Below, piece by piece: positions 17,955 to 26,714 of a stretch of 64,000 nt of DNA; position 1 is the stretch's first letter; each line of letters starts with the position of its first letter. The position numbers were made by a program, and so were the translations under genes. The notes under the pieces are model-generated. The model saw nothing but the letters and a program-made list of their open reading frames with translations. It made no database searches and was not told the DNA's origin. The DNA is from Limnospira fusiformis SAG 85.79 (lineage in GTDB: Bacteria > Cyanobacteriota > Cyanobacteriia > Cyanobacteriales > Microcoleaceae), in assembly GCF_012516315.1 (NCBI RefSeq), contig NZ_CP051185.1, forward strand, positions 2,283,403 through 2,347,402, written 5' to 3'.

Positions 17955-19637
17955 ATGAGTCGGGGAGAAGGTCGCAAACTGAAACTAATGGTCGTCGATG
18001 ACGAACCCGATAACCTAGACCTGCTGTTCAGGACGTTTCGCCGTGATTTCAAAGTCCACAAAGCCGATAGCGCCCTAACAGCCCTCGAGATTCTTGATCA
18101 AGAGGGAGAAATGGCTATTATCATTTCCGATCAGCGGATGCCTGAAATGAATGGGACAGAGTTTCTCGGTAAAACCGTTGAACGCTTTCCCGACACTATC
18201 CGTATTTTGCTGACCGGATATACTGATGTCGAAGATTTGGTCGAAGCTATCAACTCCGGTCAAGTCTTCAAATATATCACCAAACCTTGGAATCCAGAGG
18301 AACTGCGAACCGTTGTTCAGCAGGCCTCCGAAACCTATAAATTTTTTAAACAGCGCACTAACGCCCTGCGTCGGTCTTTGAAACGAGAGCGGCTATACAA
18401 TGATGTGGTAATTGCCTTGCGCGAGTCTCTCGACTACGCAAGTATGCTGCAAACCATTGCAGATACCGTAGGTGAAACCTTTGAAGCCTTTGCTTGTAAG
18501 GTCAAACCTATCGAATCGGGATCTTTGTCAGAACAGGAGTTCTCTTATCAAGGTGAGTCGCACCCGGAACCCGAAAATACCATAGCCTTGATGCAAGCCG
18601 CTGTAGAAACCCGTCAAACCCAGATACCAGGCTGTCAGGGAGATGATAGCATCAGCCAAATTGTTGTTCCCCTTACCTATCAACACGACCTGTTAGCGGT
18701 TTTAGCCGTTTACCGCCATGCCGCAGACCAACCCTGGTCCGAAGAGGACATTCAACTGCTAGAAGTAGTTTCCGAACAAGCATCTCTCGCCCTGTCTCAA
18801 GCTAGACTATATCAACGTACCCTAGAACTCGCCGAGCAAATGCAGAGTGAGTTAAAGGTGGCTCGTCAAATTCAGATGAATTTACTCCGCCAAAGTTGGC
18901 CGGAATTTGACAATCTGAAGCTACAAGCCTGCTGCTATCCAGCTAGAGAAGTTGGGGGCGATTTCTTTGAGGTCTATATCCACTCTATGGGGGATATTTG
19001 GGTGGCTTTGGGGGATGTTTCCGGGAAGGGAGTTCCCGCCGCTTTGTTTATGGCTAGTGCCATTTCTGTCTTGCGCCGAGAACTCTCTCAAGATACCTCC
19101 CCAGAACCAGAACAGGTAATGCACAATCTTAATAGTATCTTATCTGATGATTTGATTGGCAATAACCACTTTATTACCATGGTTTTGGCTCGCTACACAC
19201 CCGCAACAGGAGAAATATCCTATGCTAACGCTGGACATATCTACCCCCTGATTTGGGATCATCGTACCCTCCAACAACAAAACCTTAATGGTCATGGCAA
19301 TGTCACAGTTGAGCCGATTTTTCTCAAGGAACGGGGTATTCCTTTAGGGATTCTTCCGGTCTGGCGCGGAAATGTAGGTAGTCGTGTCTTGTCCCCTGGA
19401 GATGTATTTTTACTCACCAGTGATGGAATTACAGAGGCTACTGTGCTACAACAAGGCAATGATGGTAATTCCGCTCGTGCCATGCTGCAACAGGAGGGGT
19501 TATGGCAACTCCTAAAACAACAAACTAGCCTATTAAATTTAGAGGCTTTACTGGCTTCCATCCGTGAACAAAATCCGGTTCAGGAGGACGATCAAACCAT
19601 ACTCTCTCTGGAGGTTGTGTCAACAGATGATCACTGA
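17955..19637 (+). CDS. Response regulator with GAF-like region and PP2C/SpoIIE phosphatase
   Basis: This is an RsbU-type output protein: a phosphorylatable receiver drives a PP2C phosphatase that would dephosphorylate an anti-sigma antagonist. The receiver domain spans ~10-130, with the phospho-acceptor Asp59 (ISDQRMPEMNG) and the conserved Lys in ITKPW. A GAF-like region covers ~140-290, a coiled coil ~290-320, and the SpoIIE domain ~325-555 (VGGDFFEV, GDVSGKGVPAALFM, ANAGH, LTSDGITEA). An RBS (GGAG) lies 14 bp before ATG 17955. It overlaps the next gene by 11 bp. The IS right end is only 78 bp upstream, so its promoter may lie in or next to the insertion. Confidence 0.92.
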   Translation: MSRGEGRKLKLMVVDDEPDNLDLLFRTFRRDFKVHKADSALTALEILDQEGEMAIIISDQRMPEMNGTEFLGKTVERFPDTIRILLTGYTDVEDLVEAINSGQVFKYITKPWNPEELRTVVQQASETYKFFKQRTNALRRSLKRERLYNDVVIALRESLDYASMLQTIADTVGETFEAFACKVKPIESGSLSEQEFSYQGESHPEPENTIALMQAAVETRQTQIPGCQGDDSISQIVVPLTYQHDLLAVLAVYRHAADQPWSEEDIQLLEVVSEQASLALSQARLYQRTLELAEQMQSELKVARQIQMNLLRQSWPEFDNLKLQACCYPAREVGGDFFEVYIHSMGDIWVALGDVSGKGVPAALFMASAISVLRRELSQDTSPEPEQVMHNLNSILSDDLIGNNHFITMVLARYTPATGEISYANAGHIYPLIWDHRTLQQQNLNGHGNVTVEPIFLKERGIPLGILPVWRGNVGSRVLSPGDVFLLTSDGITEATVLQQGNDGNSARAMLQQEGLWQLLKQQTSLLNLEALLASIREQNPVQEDDQTILSLEVVSTDDH

Positions 19638-20058
19638 GTTACAGGTGCCGAGCGATATTCGGTTTTTAGAAGTTGTTGAACACTGGCTATTAAGCAGTTT
19701 GGAAGTCCAGTTAGGGGACTCGGTGGATTGGCCCCGTCAGTCGAATCGGTTTCGCCTAGTCCTAGCTGAAGCCTATTCTAATGTCATTCGCCATGCTCAC
19801 CGCGATCAGCCTGAACTTCCGGTGATTATTCGCCTAGAACTTGATCAGGGTGACATTCGCCTGGAAATTTGGGATCAGGGTAAGGGGTATCAAATGAGTG
19901 ATTATGAACCACCGTTACCGGAAGATAAGCCAGTACATGGCTATGGGTGGTTGATTATGAAGCGCCTAATGGATCGGGTTGATTATAAACTTGAAACTGA
20001 TGGCCGTAATTGTTTGGAGTTACAGGCTAGTTTGGGTTCTAAGGAGTCCTCGTCTTGA
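19627..20058 (+). CDS. RsbW-like anti-sigma factor kinase (HATPase)
   Basis: The 143-residue protein has the compact GHKL ATPase fold of anti-sigma kinases: an N-box at LAEAYSNVIRHAH, a G1-type WDQGKGYQM, and a G2-type HGYGWLIMKRLMD. I place the start at ATG 19627, inside the last codons of the upstream phosphatase gene. This gives an 11-bp overlap typical of translational coupling; earlier starts would lie deep in that gene. The pair forms a partner-switching module. No STAS-domain antagonist or sigma factor is adjacent, so the target is unknown. Confidence 0.87.
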   Translation: MITELQVPSDIRFLEVVEHWLLSSLEVQLGDSVDWPRQSNRFRLVLAEAYSNVIRHAHRDQPELPVIIRLELDQGDIRLEIWDQGKGYQMSDYEPPLPEDKPVHGYGWLIMKRLMDRVDYKLETDGRNCLELQASLGSKESSS

Positions 20059-20134
20059 CACTCTAACCCCACCCCCCCTAGGGTGGCATTGGCTCGATGA
20101 TTAATCACTTGGAACTGTTCACTTTTTCTCTCTG

Positions 20135-21060
<926 letters not shown>

Positions 21061-21064
<4 letters not shown>

Positions 21065-21113
21065 TTCTGCCAACTCGGAGAAGATTTCAACGCGCGACGG
21101 ATACGCGGACGGT
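21061..21113 (-). pseudogene. DUF29 gene fragment
   Basis: Read on the minus strand, these bases encode RIRRALKSSPSWQNY, a piece of the DUF29 protein at 22341-22811 (matching bases ~22501-22553). It sits directly at the queG stop, upstream of nothing it could belong to. It is followed by a ~40-bp GC-rich stretch that also occurs near 22858. It is a leftover of a third DUF29 copy or of a duplication endpoint. Confidence 0.8.
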
Positions 21114-21171
21114 GATCATCAGACGATCGCACTTCTGGGCTGTTGGGTTTCGGGGGTGCGATCGCCAATCT

Positions 21172-21642
21172 TTATCTCCCGTTCTCATCCTCTCCCGGCA
21201 AAAAATCATCATTTAAAATATCCGCGATCGCGTAGGGACACGCTACCGGCAATACCTCCAACGGCAACCCCGTCTCGTCCTTACCCTGTCGTCGTGTCCG
21301 GGGATACGCCCACAAAATCGCCTCCGGTAAGTAATTCTTCAAACTCGGCGAATCTTCCAAAATATCTAAAATTCGCGTGCGATGTTCGGTGATACTTCCC
21401 GCCCAACTTCCCGTCCGCAACTCCGGTTGAAATTCCCACTTGAGTAAGTGCAATAGCGCCATCGCCAAATTGCTGCGAAGACTGCTGCGTTCCCGCTTAC
21501 TCATATCCTCAATTTCTTCGAGCAAGTTTTCCCAGTCCACTTGGTCATAATTGCGATCGCGCAATTGTTCCAATGTCCCCTCAATCCAGAGGACGTAATC
21601 TTCGCAGTCAAGTGTTGTCAATTGCTGTTTCGATAACGTCAT
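21172..21642 (-). CDS. DUF29 family protein (copy A)
   Basis: This is a 156-residue DUF29 protein with the family landmarks: DYVLWIEGTLEQLRDRNY, then VDWENLLEEIEDM, the helix HLLKWEFQPE followed by RTGSW, and a C-terminal CPYAIADILNDDFLPG. The biochemical function of DUF29 is unknown; the genes are multicopy and clustered in cyanobacteria. The last ~88 bp are almost identical to the end of copy B (22341-22811), while the rest has diverged. That pattern suggests gene conversion. It is 24 bp downstream of the PIN-toxin gene on the same strand. Confidence 0.85.
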   Translation of the reverse strand: MTLSKQQLTTLDCEDYVLWIEGTLEQLRDRNYDQVDWENLLEEIEDMSKRERSSLRSNLAMALLHLLKWEFQPELRTGSWAGSITEHRTRILDILEDSPSLKNYLPEAILWAYPRTRRQGKDETGLPLEVLPVACPYAIADILNDDFLPGEDENGR

Positions 21643-21666
21643 ATCCGATGATCGCCAATACGGGGT

Positions 21667-22092
21667 TTAAGGTTGATTCTGAGTTTCGGAAGTTCGATCG
21701 CCCTTTGTGTAAGTTTTGACTTCAGAATAATTCAATATTTTTTGATCTTGAGTGAGTAAGAATGTGTCATAAACTTTGGCTGTGGCAACGATAATTTGAT
21801 CGGCAGGATCCGAATGAAATCCAGACAATTGAGTTGATTGAAGTATAATTGGAAGGCTCAGTTCTAAGATTTGAACTCCCGGATAGCTTAAAGCAAGTTC
21901 TAGCCATTCATGGACATAACAACTAAAACTCAATCGGTTTTTCTCGACTAATTTAGCAACCTCCCAACAAGAAATGATGCTGATACCCAGACCACTTGTT
22001 TGATGGGTTTGAATGATCTCCTGGTTTTGGGGAGATAACTTGGGGTTTTCATCCACCCACCTAATCCAGATATGAGTGTCTAGAACGATCAT
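21667..22092 (-). CDS. PIN-domain toxin (VapC-like ribonuclease)
   Basis: The 141-residue protein has the PIN nuclease signature: Asp5 (VLDTHIWI), Glu44 (CWEVAKL), Asp98 (DPADQIIVATA) and Asp116 (LTQDQ), the acidic quartet that binds metal. VapC toxins cleave RNA, often tRNA, and are neutralised by the product of the gene just upstream. Its start overlaps the antitoxin stop by 4 bp, the standard toxin-antitoxin arrangement. The TGDRTSE-type C-terminal tail is longer than usual. Confidence 0.9.
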   Translation of the reverse strand: MIVLDTHIWIRWVDENPKLSPQNQEIIQTHQTSGLGISIISCWEVAKLVEKNRLSFSCYVHEWLELALSYPGVQILELSLPIILQSTQLSGFHSDPADQIIVATAKVYDTFLLTQDQKILNYSEVKTYTKGDRTSETQNQP

Positions 22093-22295
22093 AGCAATGC
22101 TTCCCAGTCATCTGCTGCGACGGGTTCGTAGGGATCGTCATAGTGAATCACCTTCCCATGCAGGGGTTGATCTTGGGAGGAAGGCTGTCGCGATCGCATA
22201 TCCTTTTTGACCGTTTTCAAAATGGCTTCAATAATCAGGATACGCTCTTCTATCGATGTACCTTGTATTTTTTTCAGAATTTCTGATTCGATCAT
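22089..22295 (-). CDS. Antitoxin of the PIN toxin
   Basis: This is a short acidic protein (68 aa from ATG 22295; the frame stays open to 22337). It has an N-terminal helical region (SEILKKIQGTSIEERILIIEAIL) that resembles DNA-binding antitoxins, then a disordered, acidic toxin-wrapping tail. Its stop overlaps the toxin start by 4 bp. The exact antitoxin family is not clear to me. The start is uncertain because the RBS is weak. Confidence 0.75.
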   Translation of the reverse strand: MIESEILKKIQGTSIEERILIIEAILKTVKKDMRSRQPSSQDQPLHGKVIHYDDPYEPVAADDWEALL

Positions 22296-22340
22296 TTTTT
22301 TTGATGATATAATGGTTGTTTTGAGTGCGATCGCCAATCT

Positions 22341-22811
22341 TTATCTCCCGTTCCCATCCTCTCCCGGCAAAAAATCATCATTTAAAATATCCGCGATCGC
22401 GTAGGGACACGCCGCCGGAAACACCTCCAATGGTAACTGAGTTTCCGCCCGCGCTTGTTTTCGCGCACTGGTATAACATTCGTCCACGACACTGGCGAGA
22501 TAATTCTGCCAACTCGGAGAGGATTTCAACGCCCGACGGATACGCCGACGGTTTTCGATAATACTCCCCTCCCAACTTCCGGTTCGCCATTTCGGTTGAA
22601 ATTCCCACTTGAGTAAATGCAGCAATACCACCACCAAATTATTCTCAAGGCTGTGGCGTTCCCGCCGTCCCATGTCTTCGATTTCCTCGATTAAATTGTC
22701 CCAATCTACGTCATTATAGTGGCGCGATCGCAACTGGGCGATCGTCACTTCCAGCCATTGGAGATAGTCTCGATCGTAAAGCTGTTTGATATGGGATGGC
22801 GATGGTATCAT
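22341..22811 (-). CDS. DUF29 family protein (copy B)
   Basis: This is a paralogue of the DUF29 protein at 21172. It has the same landmarks: DYLQWLEVTIAQLRSRHY, VDWDNLIEEIEDM, HLLKWEFQP-RTGSW and CPYAIADILNDDFLPG. I use the ATG at 22811 (156 aa, equal to copy A) rather than the longer frame to 22865. It ends 45 bp before the antitoxin start and is probably part of the same strand's accessory cluster. Its function is unknown. Confidence 0.85.
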   Translation of the reverse strand: MIPSPSHIKQLYDRDYLQWLEVTIAQLRSRHYNDVDWDNLIEEIEDMGRRERHSLENNLVVVLLHLLKWEFQPKWRTGSWEGSIIENRRRIRRALKSSPSWQNYLASVVDECYTSARKQARAETQLPLEVFPAACPYAIADILNDDFLPGEDGNGR

Positions 22812-22954
22812 AATTCTGGTGACTGAATCAAGTTTATTATAGCCTGAAAGATTGGGCGATCGCACTTCTGGGCTGTTGGTTTCGGGGATGCGATCGCTTT
22901 CGGTTGATCTGGGAAAACTGCACTACAATAATTCTATTGATATCAACCCATGTC

Positions 22955-23221
22955 ATGCTCGAAATTGTACTGAACTGGAAGCCCCGACCGGAAACCCTGA
23001 CGCGACTGATGCAGGTTTCGCTGGAACAGCACAAAACCTTGGAATCGTTACTCGAAGAAGCGATCGACCAATACTTACAAACCCATCGTCCTCCTGTATC
23101 GCAGACGGATGCCGATCCGCTGATTGGCTTGTACGAGGGTGCATCGGAAACGAGCGATCGCGCCGAGGAAATTTTGCAAGCGGAAGTGACTGAAAATTCG
23201 GGTTTGTCGTGGAAAGATTAG
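22955..23221 (+). CDS. Orphan antitoxin-like protein, 88 aa
   Basis: The small protein has an N-terminal helical part with LESLLEEAIDQYL, resembling ribbon-helix-helix antitoxins. A C-terminal DPLIGLYEG...AEEILQAEVTENSGLSWKD tail follows, which I recall as recurrent in cyanobacterial antitoxins paired with PIN or similar toxins. I start at ATG 22955; an upstream ATG at 22904 has no support. No toxin gene follows: the next 225 bp are AT-rich and noncoding. It may be an orphan or act on a distant toxin. Confidence 0.6.
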   Translation: MLEIVLNWKPRPETLTRLMQVSLEQHKTLESLLEEAIDQYLQTHRPPVSQTDADPLIGLYEGASETSDRAEEILQAEVTENSGLSWKD

Positions 23222-23446
23222 ATGCGATATTGTCGTGAACAATACCCAACCCATGAATTGATTGATGGGAGTTGAAGAGTAATTGTTGACAAGATAAAAT
23301 CAACATAATTCATTGAAATTTGTCTAAAATAAAAAAATTCAGTTTATCTTGATAGTCCACAAATTTTTACAAACATAAGCGATATTACTTGTAAAATATT
23401 GGTTGTCTGCAACGCGATAACTTGTAGTTTAGGGAAAAATTCAATA

Positions 23447-24454
23447 ATGCTAAAAAAATCTGAGATTTATCGACTGGTTCATGATTACATTGGAGTTAAT
23501 CAGGGATACCTTAATGGATTTAGCTACAGTAAACATTACAAATTTTATGAAAACTATTGTGATCTAGACATTAATGTGGAGGATTATGAACCAGGCACTA
23601 CACGAGAAAAATTTATTCTTATACTTGAAGAAGCCCATCCAATAGAGCAAGCTCAAATTATAAAGGGAGTGTTCAAAAAATTTCCTGTCTCATCTTTTCC
23701 AAAATATGAACAGGAGACAAAACAAAAACTTTATGATGAGTATCAAGAGATCCTTCATAGGATCGAGTCATCTGGGTGTTGTATTAGCGGTGAATTTAAA
23801 AATATAATTTTTGCAGCCAACGGTCCCAAACCAGAAATAGTTTTATCAGATGCTACAAGAAATAAAATTAAAATTATTAGGAATGAGGAATATTGTCTTG
23901 TGTATGATAGACCACTACCTGACAAAGGGTTGTTATGGGACGAATTAGTTGATTGGTGGGTTGACAGAGAACATTTGAGTGATTATAATCGTTCCCAACA
24001 ATGTCATGAACTTTTTAATAGGTTGCTATTATCGCTCAAAGGAAACAAACCAGAGAAAATTTTATTTGATACATATTATAGATTTTTTATTAAAAAGTTG
24101 GAAAACAAGCTGCCAGCATTGATTCCGCAAGTCTATTTACATTACGATCCTTACAGTCTAAGATATCTAAAAATTATCAAACGACTACCTCGACAAAGAA
24201 TGGATTTTCTATTGTTACTTCCACACAATAAGAGTATTGTTATTGAAATAGATGGCAAGCAACACTATTCTGATAGTAATGGACGAGCCGACCCTCAGCT
24301 TTACGCAGAAATGGTTGCAGAAGATAGAAATATAAAGCTTTCAGGTTATGAAATATACAGATTTGGTGGGCATGAATTTTCAAATTTTACACAAGCAAGA
24401 CAGACAATTATAGATTTTTTCATCAATTTATTTGAAATGTATTCTGTTGGATAA
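23447..24454 (+). CDS. Two-domain protein with C-terminal PD-(D/E)XK nuclease, putative defence
   Basis: The 335-residue protein has an N-terminal ~80-residue module (TTREKFILILEEAHPIEQAQ, then IIKGVFKKFP). In my memory this resembles N-terminal modules of abortive-infection nucleases. A middle region with RPLPDKGLLWDELVDWW follows. The C-terminal nuclease shows Asp253 (RQRMDFLLLL) and Glu267-Ile-Asp269-Gly-Lys271 followed by QHY, a DUF559/restriction-like PD-(D/E)XK arrangement. The gene is AT-rich and lacks HIP1 sites, unlike its surroundings. It converges with the ParA/nuclease operon. A defence role is inference from domain type and context. Confidence 0.7.
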   Translation: MLKKSEIYRLVHDYIGVNQGYLNGFSYSKHYKFYENYCDLDINVEDYEPGTTREKFILILEEAHPIEQAQIIKGVFKKFPVSSFPKYEQETKQKLYDEYQEILHRIESSGCCISGEFKNIIFAANGPKPEIVLSDATRNKIKIIRNEEYCLVYDRPLPDKGLLWDELVDWWVDREHLSDYNRSQQCHELFNRLLLSLKGNKPEKILFDTYYRFFIKKLENKLPALIPQVYLHYDPYSLRYLKIIKRLPRQRMDFLLLLPHNKSIVIEIDGKQHYSDSNGRADPQLYAEMVAEDRNIKLSGYEIYRFGGHEFSNFTQARQTIIDFFINLFEMYSVG

Positions 24455-24535
24455 ATTATGAATATATCGGCGCATTCTCTCTCAAAAACTCAGTTTCGAT
24501 TGAATGGCGATCGCATATTGGGAGATGATTATTTC

Positions 24536-24982
24536 TTATTGATTGAGTTTATACCATCCTCCATTGCTTAAATCTCGAAGTTCTGGTAAATCTAGTTTGG
24601 CTTTTTCAAAAATATCTGTTTTTGAAAAAATATCTTCCAGCTTTAGAAGATGGGTAGTTATATTGGGATAATTTCTGTGAAATTCTTGTAAACGGTTTAA
24701 GTATCCTGCTGTATAACCAACCCCTGACAACATAATGCCAATATCTGCATTGTTGATCATCAAATTACCGCAAAAATCAGCAGTAAACGAAGCATCTAAA
24801 GCAGTACGATAAAGTTTGCACTGAAAATAGATTTGTTTGTTACCAAGTACCCCATAACCATCAATTCCGCCATCTTTTCCGGGTGGCCCTGGATTCAAAC
24901 CAAGGTGGGCGGCAAAACGCCGCCCTAAATCTTGCTTGACTGCTTGCTCAGATTCAATTATTCCCTGTACTAAAGGATTCAT
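24536..24982 (-). CDS. Mrr-like restriction endonuclease, last gene of the ParA operon
   Basis: This is a short (148 aa) PD-(D/E)XK nuclease of the Mrr_cat kind: GKDGGIDGYG places Asp41, and YFQCKLYR gives the Gln54-x-Lys56 catalytic pair. It lacks the winged-helix specificity domain of full Mrr (~300 aa), so targeting presumably comes from a partner. The frame continues to a TTG at 24994 that overlaps the previous stop; I chose the ATG at 24982, 8 bp after that stop. It is the third gene of a tight operon with an unknown protein and a ParA-like ATPase. Confidence 0.72.
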   Translation of the reverse strand: MNPLVQGIIESEQAVKQDLGRRFAAHLGLNPGPPGKDGGIDGYGVLGNKQIYFQCKLYRTALDASFTADFCGNLMINNADIGIMLSGVGYTAGYLNRLQEFHRNYPNITTHLLKLEDIFSKTDIFEKAKLDLPELRDLSNGGWYKLNQ

Positions 24983-24990
24983 ATTGTCTA

Positions 24991-25506
24991 TCAACTCGCT
25001 TTTTGAAAAGATTTGAGAGCATTTTCAATAAAGTTTTCATGCATTAATTTGATGCCAAAAAAAATACATTCATTCACTTTTTCAGTCATCTCTAATTCTC
25101 GGAGCTTCTGATCTATATCAGGAGTGGGAAGAAAATCCTTATTGTACTTTTCTTGTTTGATTCTTGAATTGCCAATATCGGCTGAAGTTGCTTTTAACTC
25201 TTCTTGAAAATTTTGACACTCTTCTGATTTTCTCTTCTTCCATTTATCTATCAAATCCCGATTTTCTTGTTTCTTAATTGTTGTATCCATAAAATGGACG
25301 TAACTGATGGCAAAGTTGGGAAAATTTTCAGTCTTACCTCTCACAAACTGACCCAATTCAGTCATTTTCTCTGCCTCTGATTTTGTCAATTTATAGGAAA
25401 TTTTATCTTGTAGCTTGTTTGGTCCCTCCTTTTCTGACTCTAGAATTCCTTTATTAATTGCACTTTTGATATTTGGAACAGTTTGCTTTTGGTGGTTTTT
25501 CGTCAT
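24991..25506 (-). CDS. Unknown charged protein, middle gene of the ParA operon
   Basis: I do not recognise this 171-residue protein. It is Lys/Glu-rich and probably all-helical: an N-terminal part with KSEAEKMTELGQFVRGK, a charged helix at ~85-110, then a hydrophobic helix near the C-terminus (ECIFFGIKLMHENFIENALK). No membrane segment or catalytic motif is visible. It starts 2 bp after the ParA-like gene stop and ends 8 bp before the nuclease ATG. It is thus translationally linked to both and may be an adaptor. Confidence 0.6.
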   Translation of the reverse strand: MTKNHQKQTVPNIKSAINKGILESEKEGPNKLQDKISYKLTKSEAEKMTELGQFVRGKTENFPNFAISYVHFMDTTIKKQENRDLIDKWKKRKSEECQNFQEELKATSADIGNSRIKQEKYNKDFLPTPDIDQKLRELEMTEKVNECIFFGIKLMHENFIENALKSFQKAS

Positions 25507-25508
25507 TT

Positions 25509-26186
25509 TTATACCCTCTCAATTGAGTCAATGTTCAATAAATCGGAAAAATATTCATATAAATTTTCGTGATTTTCGTATTCCCAAATATACTGTCTTT
25601 CTTGATAAATAGCCGTTTGCATTTCATCTTGTAGCTCTTCCATCGGAAGAGCTATCTGCCAAAACTGGTTTTTTTTCTCTGCCTTGATTTGAGATAATTC
25701 TCTCTCTACTAACTCCCTTGGTATACCCAAAGGTACGATTGATACTTGTGCCATATAACCGGCTGTAGATCTGAGCTGAGATATCAGATCTAGCATATTA
25801 GGAAGTTGTTTAATTGCTCTTTCCCTTTGAGATGTGTTGACAGGGATTAAAATTAAATCCGGATCGTTTCCAACAATTGCCCTAACCGTATCGCTTTTAG
25901 GGGATTTGATATCTAAAACAATATGACTGTAAGATTGAGCTTGTTTTTTCACTGATTTACGTTCTTCATTATAAATAACCGTACTACTTCCGCTATCAAC
26001 CAGAGAGTATGAATCATATTGATTTGGCGAACTCTCGTCGCGCGCAAAAAATTGCCAAAGGTCGGCTTGATCGTCACAATCAACTAGAAGTACACTGTCT
26101 CCCCGATTGAGCAATACACCTGCTACATGGACGGCTAACGTAGTTTTTCCTACCCCACCTTTATTGTGGGTACACAGAATAATCAA
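25509..26186 (-). CDS. ParA/MinD-family ATPase
   Basis: The 225-residue protein has the deviant Walker A motif KGGVGKTT (residues 9-16), a DCDDQADLW switch I-like segment at ~37, and VLDIKSP as Walker B at ~92. It starts at TTG, because a stop lies two codons upstream and a GGGGGAAG ribosome-binding site precedes it by about 8 bp. No ParB gene or parS-like repeats are next to it. The context is a three-gene operon ending in a nuclease, so it may regulate or position that nuclease rather than segregate DNA. Codon use is AT-rich and HIP1-free. Confidence 0.85.
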   Translation of the reverse strand: MIILCTHNKGGVGKTTLAVHVAGVLLNRGDSVLLVDCDDQADLWQFFARDESSPNQYDSYSLVDSGSSTVIYNEERKSVKKQAQSYSHIVLDIKSPKSDTVRAIVGNDPDLILIPVNTSQRERAIKQLPNMLDLISQLRSTAGYMAQVSIVPLGIPRELVERELSQIKAEKKNQFWQIALPMEELQDEMQTAIYQERQYIWEYENHENLYEYFSDLLNIDSIERV

Positions 26187-26217
26187 TTTTTAGCTTCCCC
26201 CATGCTCATTGACTCGC

Positions 26218-26335
26218 TTAATTATAGCCAAATAAAGTAAACTGAGTCAACTTGCGAGTCTCCGGATCGTGAAATGCAAACACGATATCTTCCGGCGGCA
26301 CACCTTCCCTCAACAACTTAGTGGCTTCAAAGTCG
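26218..26335 (-). pseudogene. xisI: xisI C-terminal fragment
   Basis: On the minus strand the bases encode KLLREGVPPEDIVFAFHDPE, then TRKLTQF and a stop. This is the last third of an XisI protein and closely parallels the second remnant at 27027-27368. An in-frame stop and loss of similarity precede it at ~26336. It lies immediately upstream of the ParA operon. Confidence 0.85.
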
Positions 26336-26390
26336 CCCTAGGTCAAGTGTATTTAGGGCGATAATAGGGAAGGCGCGATCGCCTACTCTA

Positions 26391-26444
26391 CTATTCTACA
26401 ACATAGTTGCTCAAGACATTCGCAGGAACCGCAAAAATATCCTT
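26391..26444 (-). repeat. acnB-terminus-like repeat, copy C
   Basis: On the minus strand, directly after and in frame with the DUF2442 stop, the sequence encodes KDIFAVPANVLSNYVVE and a stop. It matches copy B (26985-27026, KDILGIPANVLSN) and resembles the true acnB end ([13 protein letters not shown]). Together with copy B, the downstream bases GTTGTAGAATAG are shared. Confidence 0.7.
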
Positions 26445-26450
26445 TATCCT

Positions 26451-26714
26451 TTAATTCCTAGCTCCTGGTGCAGGAGCGCCCCGCAGCATCCCTTCTGTAC
26501 TCAAATCTTCATCAATTTCTTCCCAATGCAAACCATATCCACCGCCGCAAATCTCCCAAGCCTCTCGCTGTTCTGGCGTGGCATGGTATAGCTTAGGATA
26601 CCAAACTAAAGGGACGGAAATTGCACGGCCATCCATCAAAAAGACTGTTATCGAATCCTCGTCAAACGAGACATCTTTCACTCGCTCGTCAACTTTCACC
26701 GCCGAAGTATTCAT
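26451..26714 (-). CDS. DUF2442 protein
   Basis: This 87-residue DUF2442 protein has the motif VKDVSFDEDSITVFLMDGRAI, then SVPLVWYPKL and GLHWEEIDEDLSTEGML. The family is found next to DUF4160 in probable toxin-antitoxin-like pairs; which partner does what is not established. I place the start at ATG 26714, overlapping the DUF4160 gene end by 26 bp, as is usual for this pair. A longer frame to 26783 would overlap far too deeply. The stop is followed in frame by an acnB-tail-like repeat. Confidence 0.88.
   Translation of the reverse strand: MNTSAVKVDERVKDVSFDEDSITVFLMDGRAISVPLVWYPKLYHATPEQREAWEICGGGYGLHWEEIDEDLSTEGMLRGAPAPGARN

Noticed and set aside
25509..26186. ParA gene as evidence of an integrated plasmid
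   Set aside because: No ParB, replication protein or parS-like repeats are nearby, and the gene is co-directional with a nuclease gene, so a plasmid origin is not supported.
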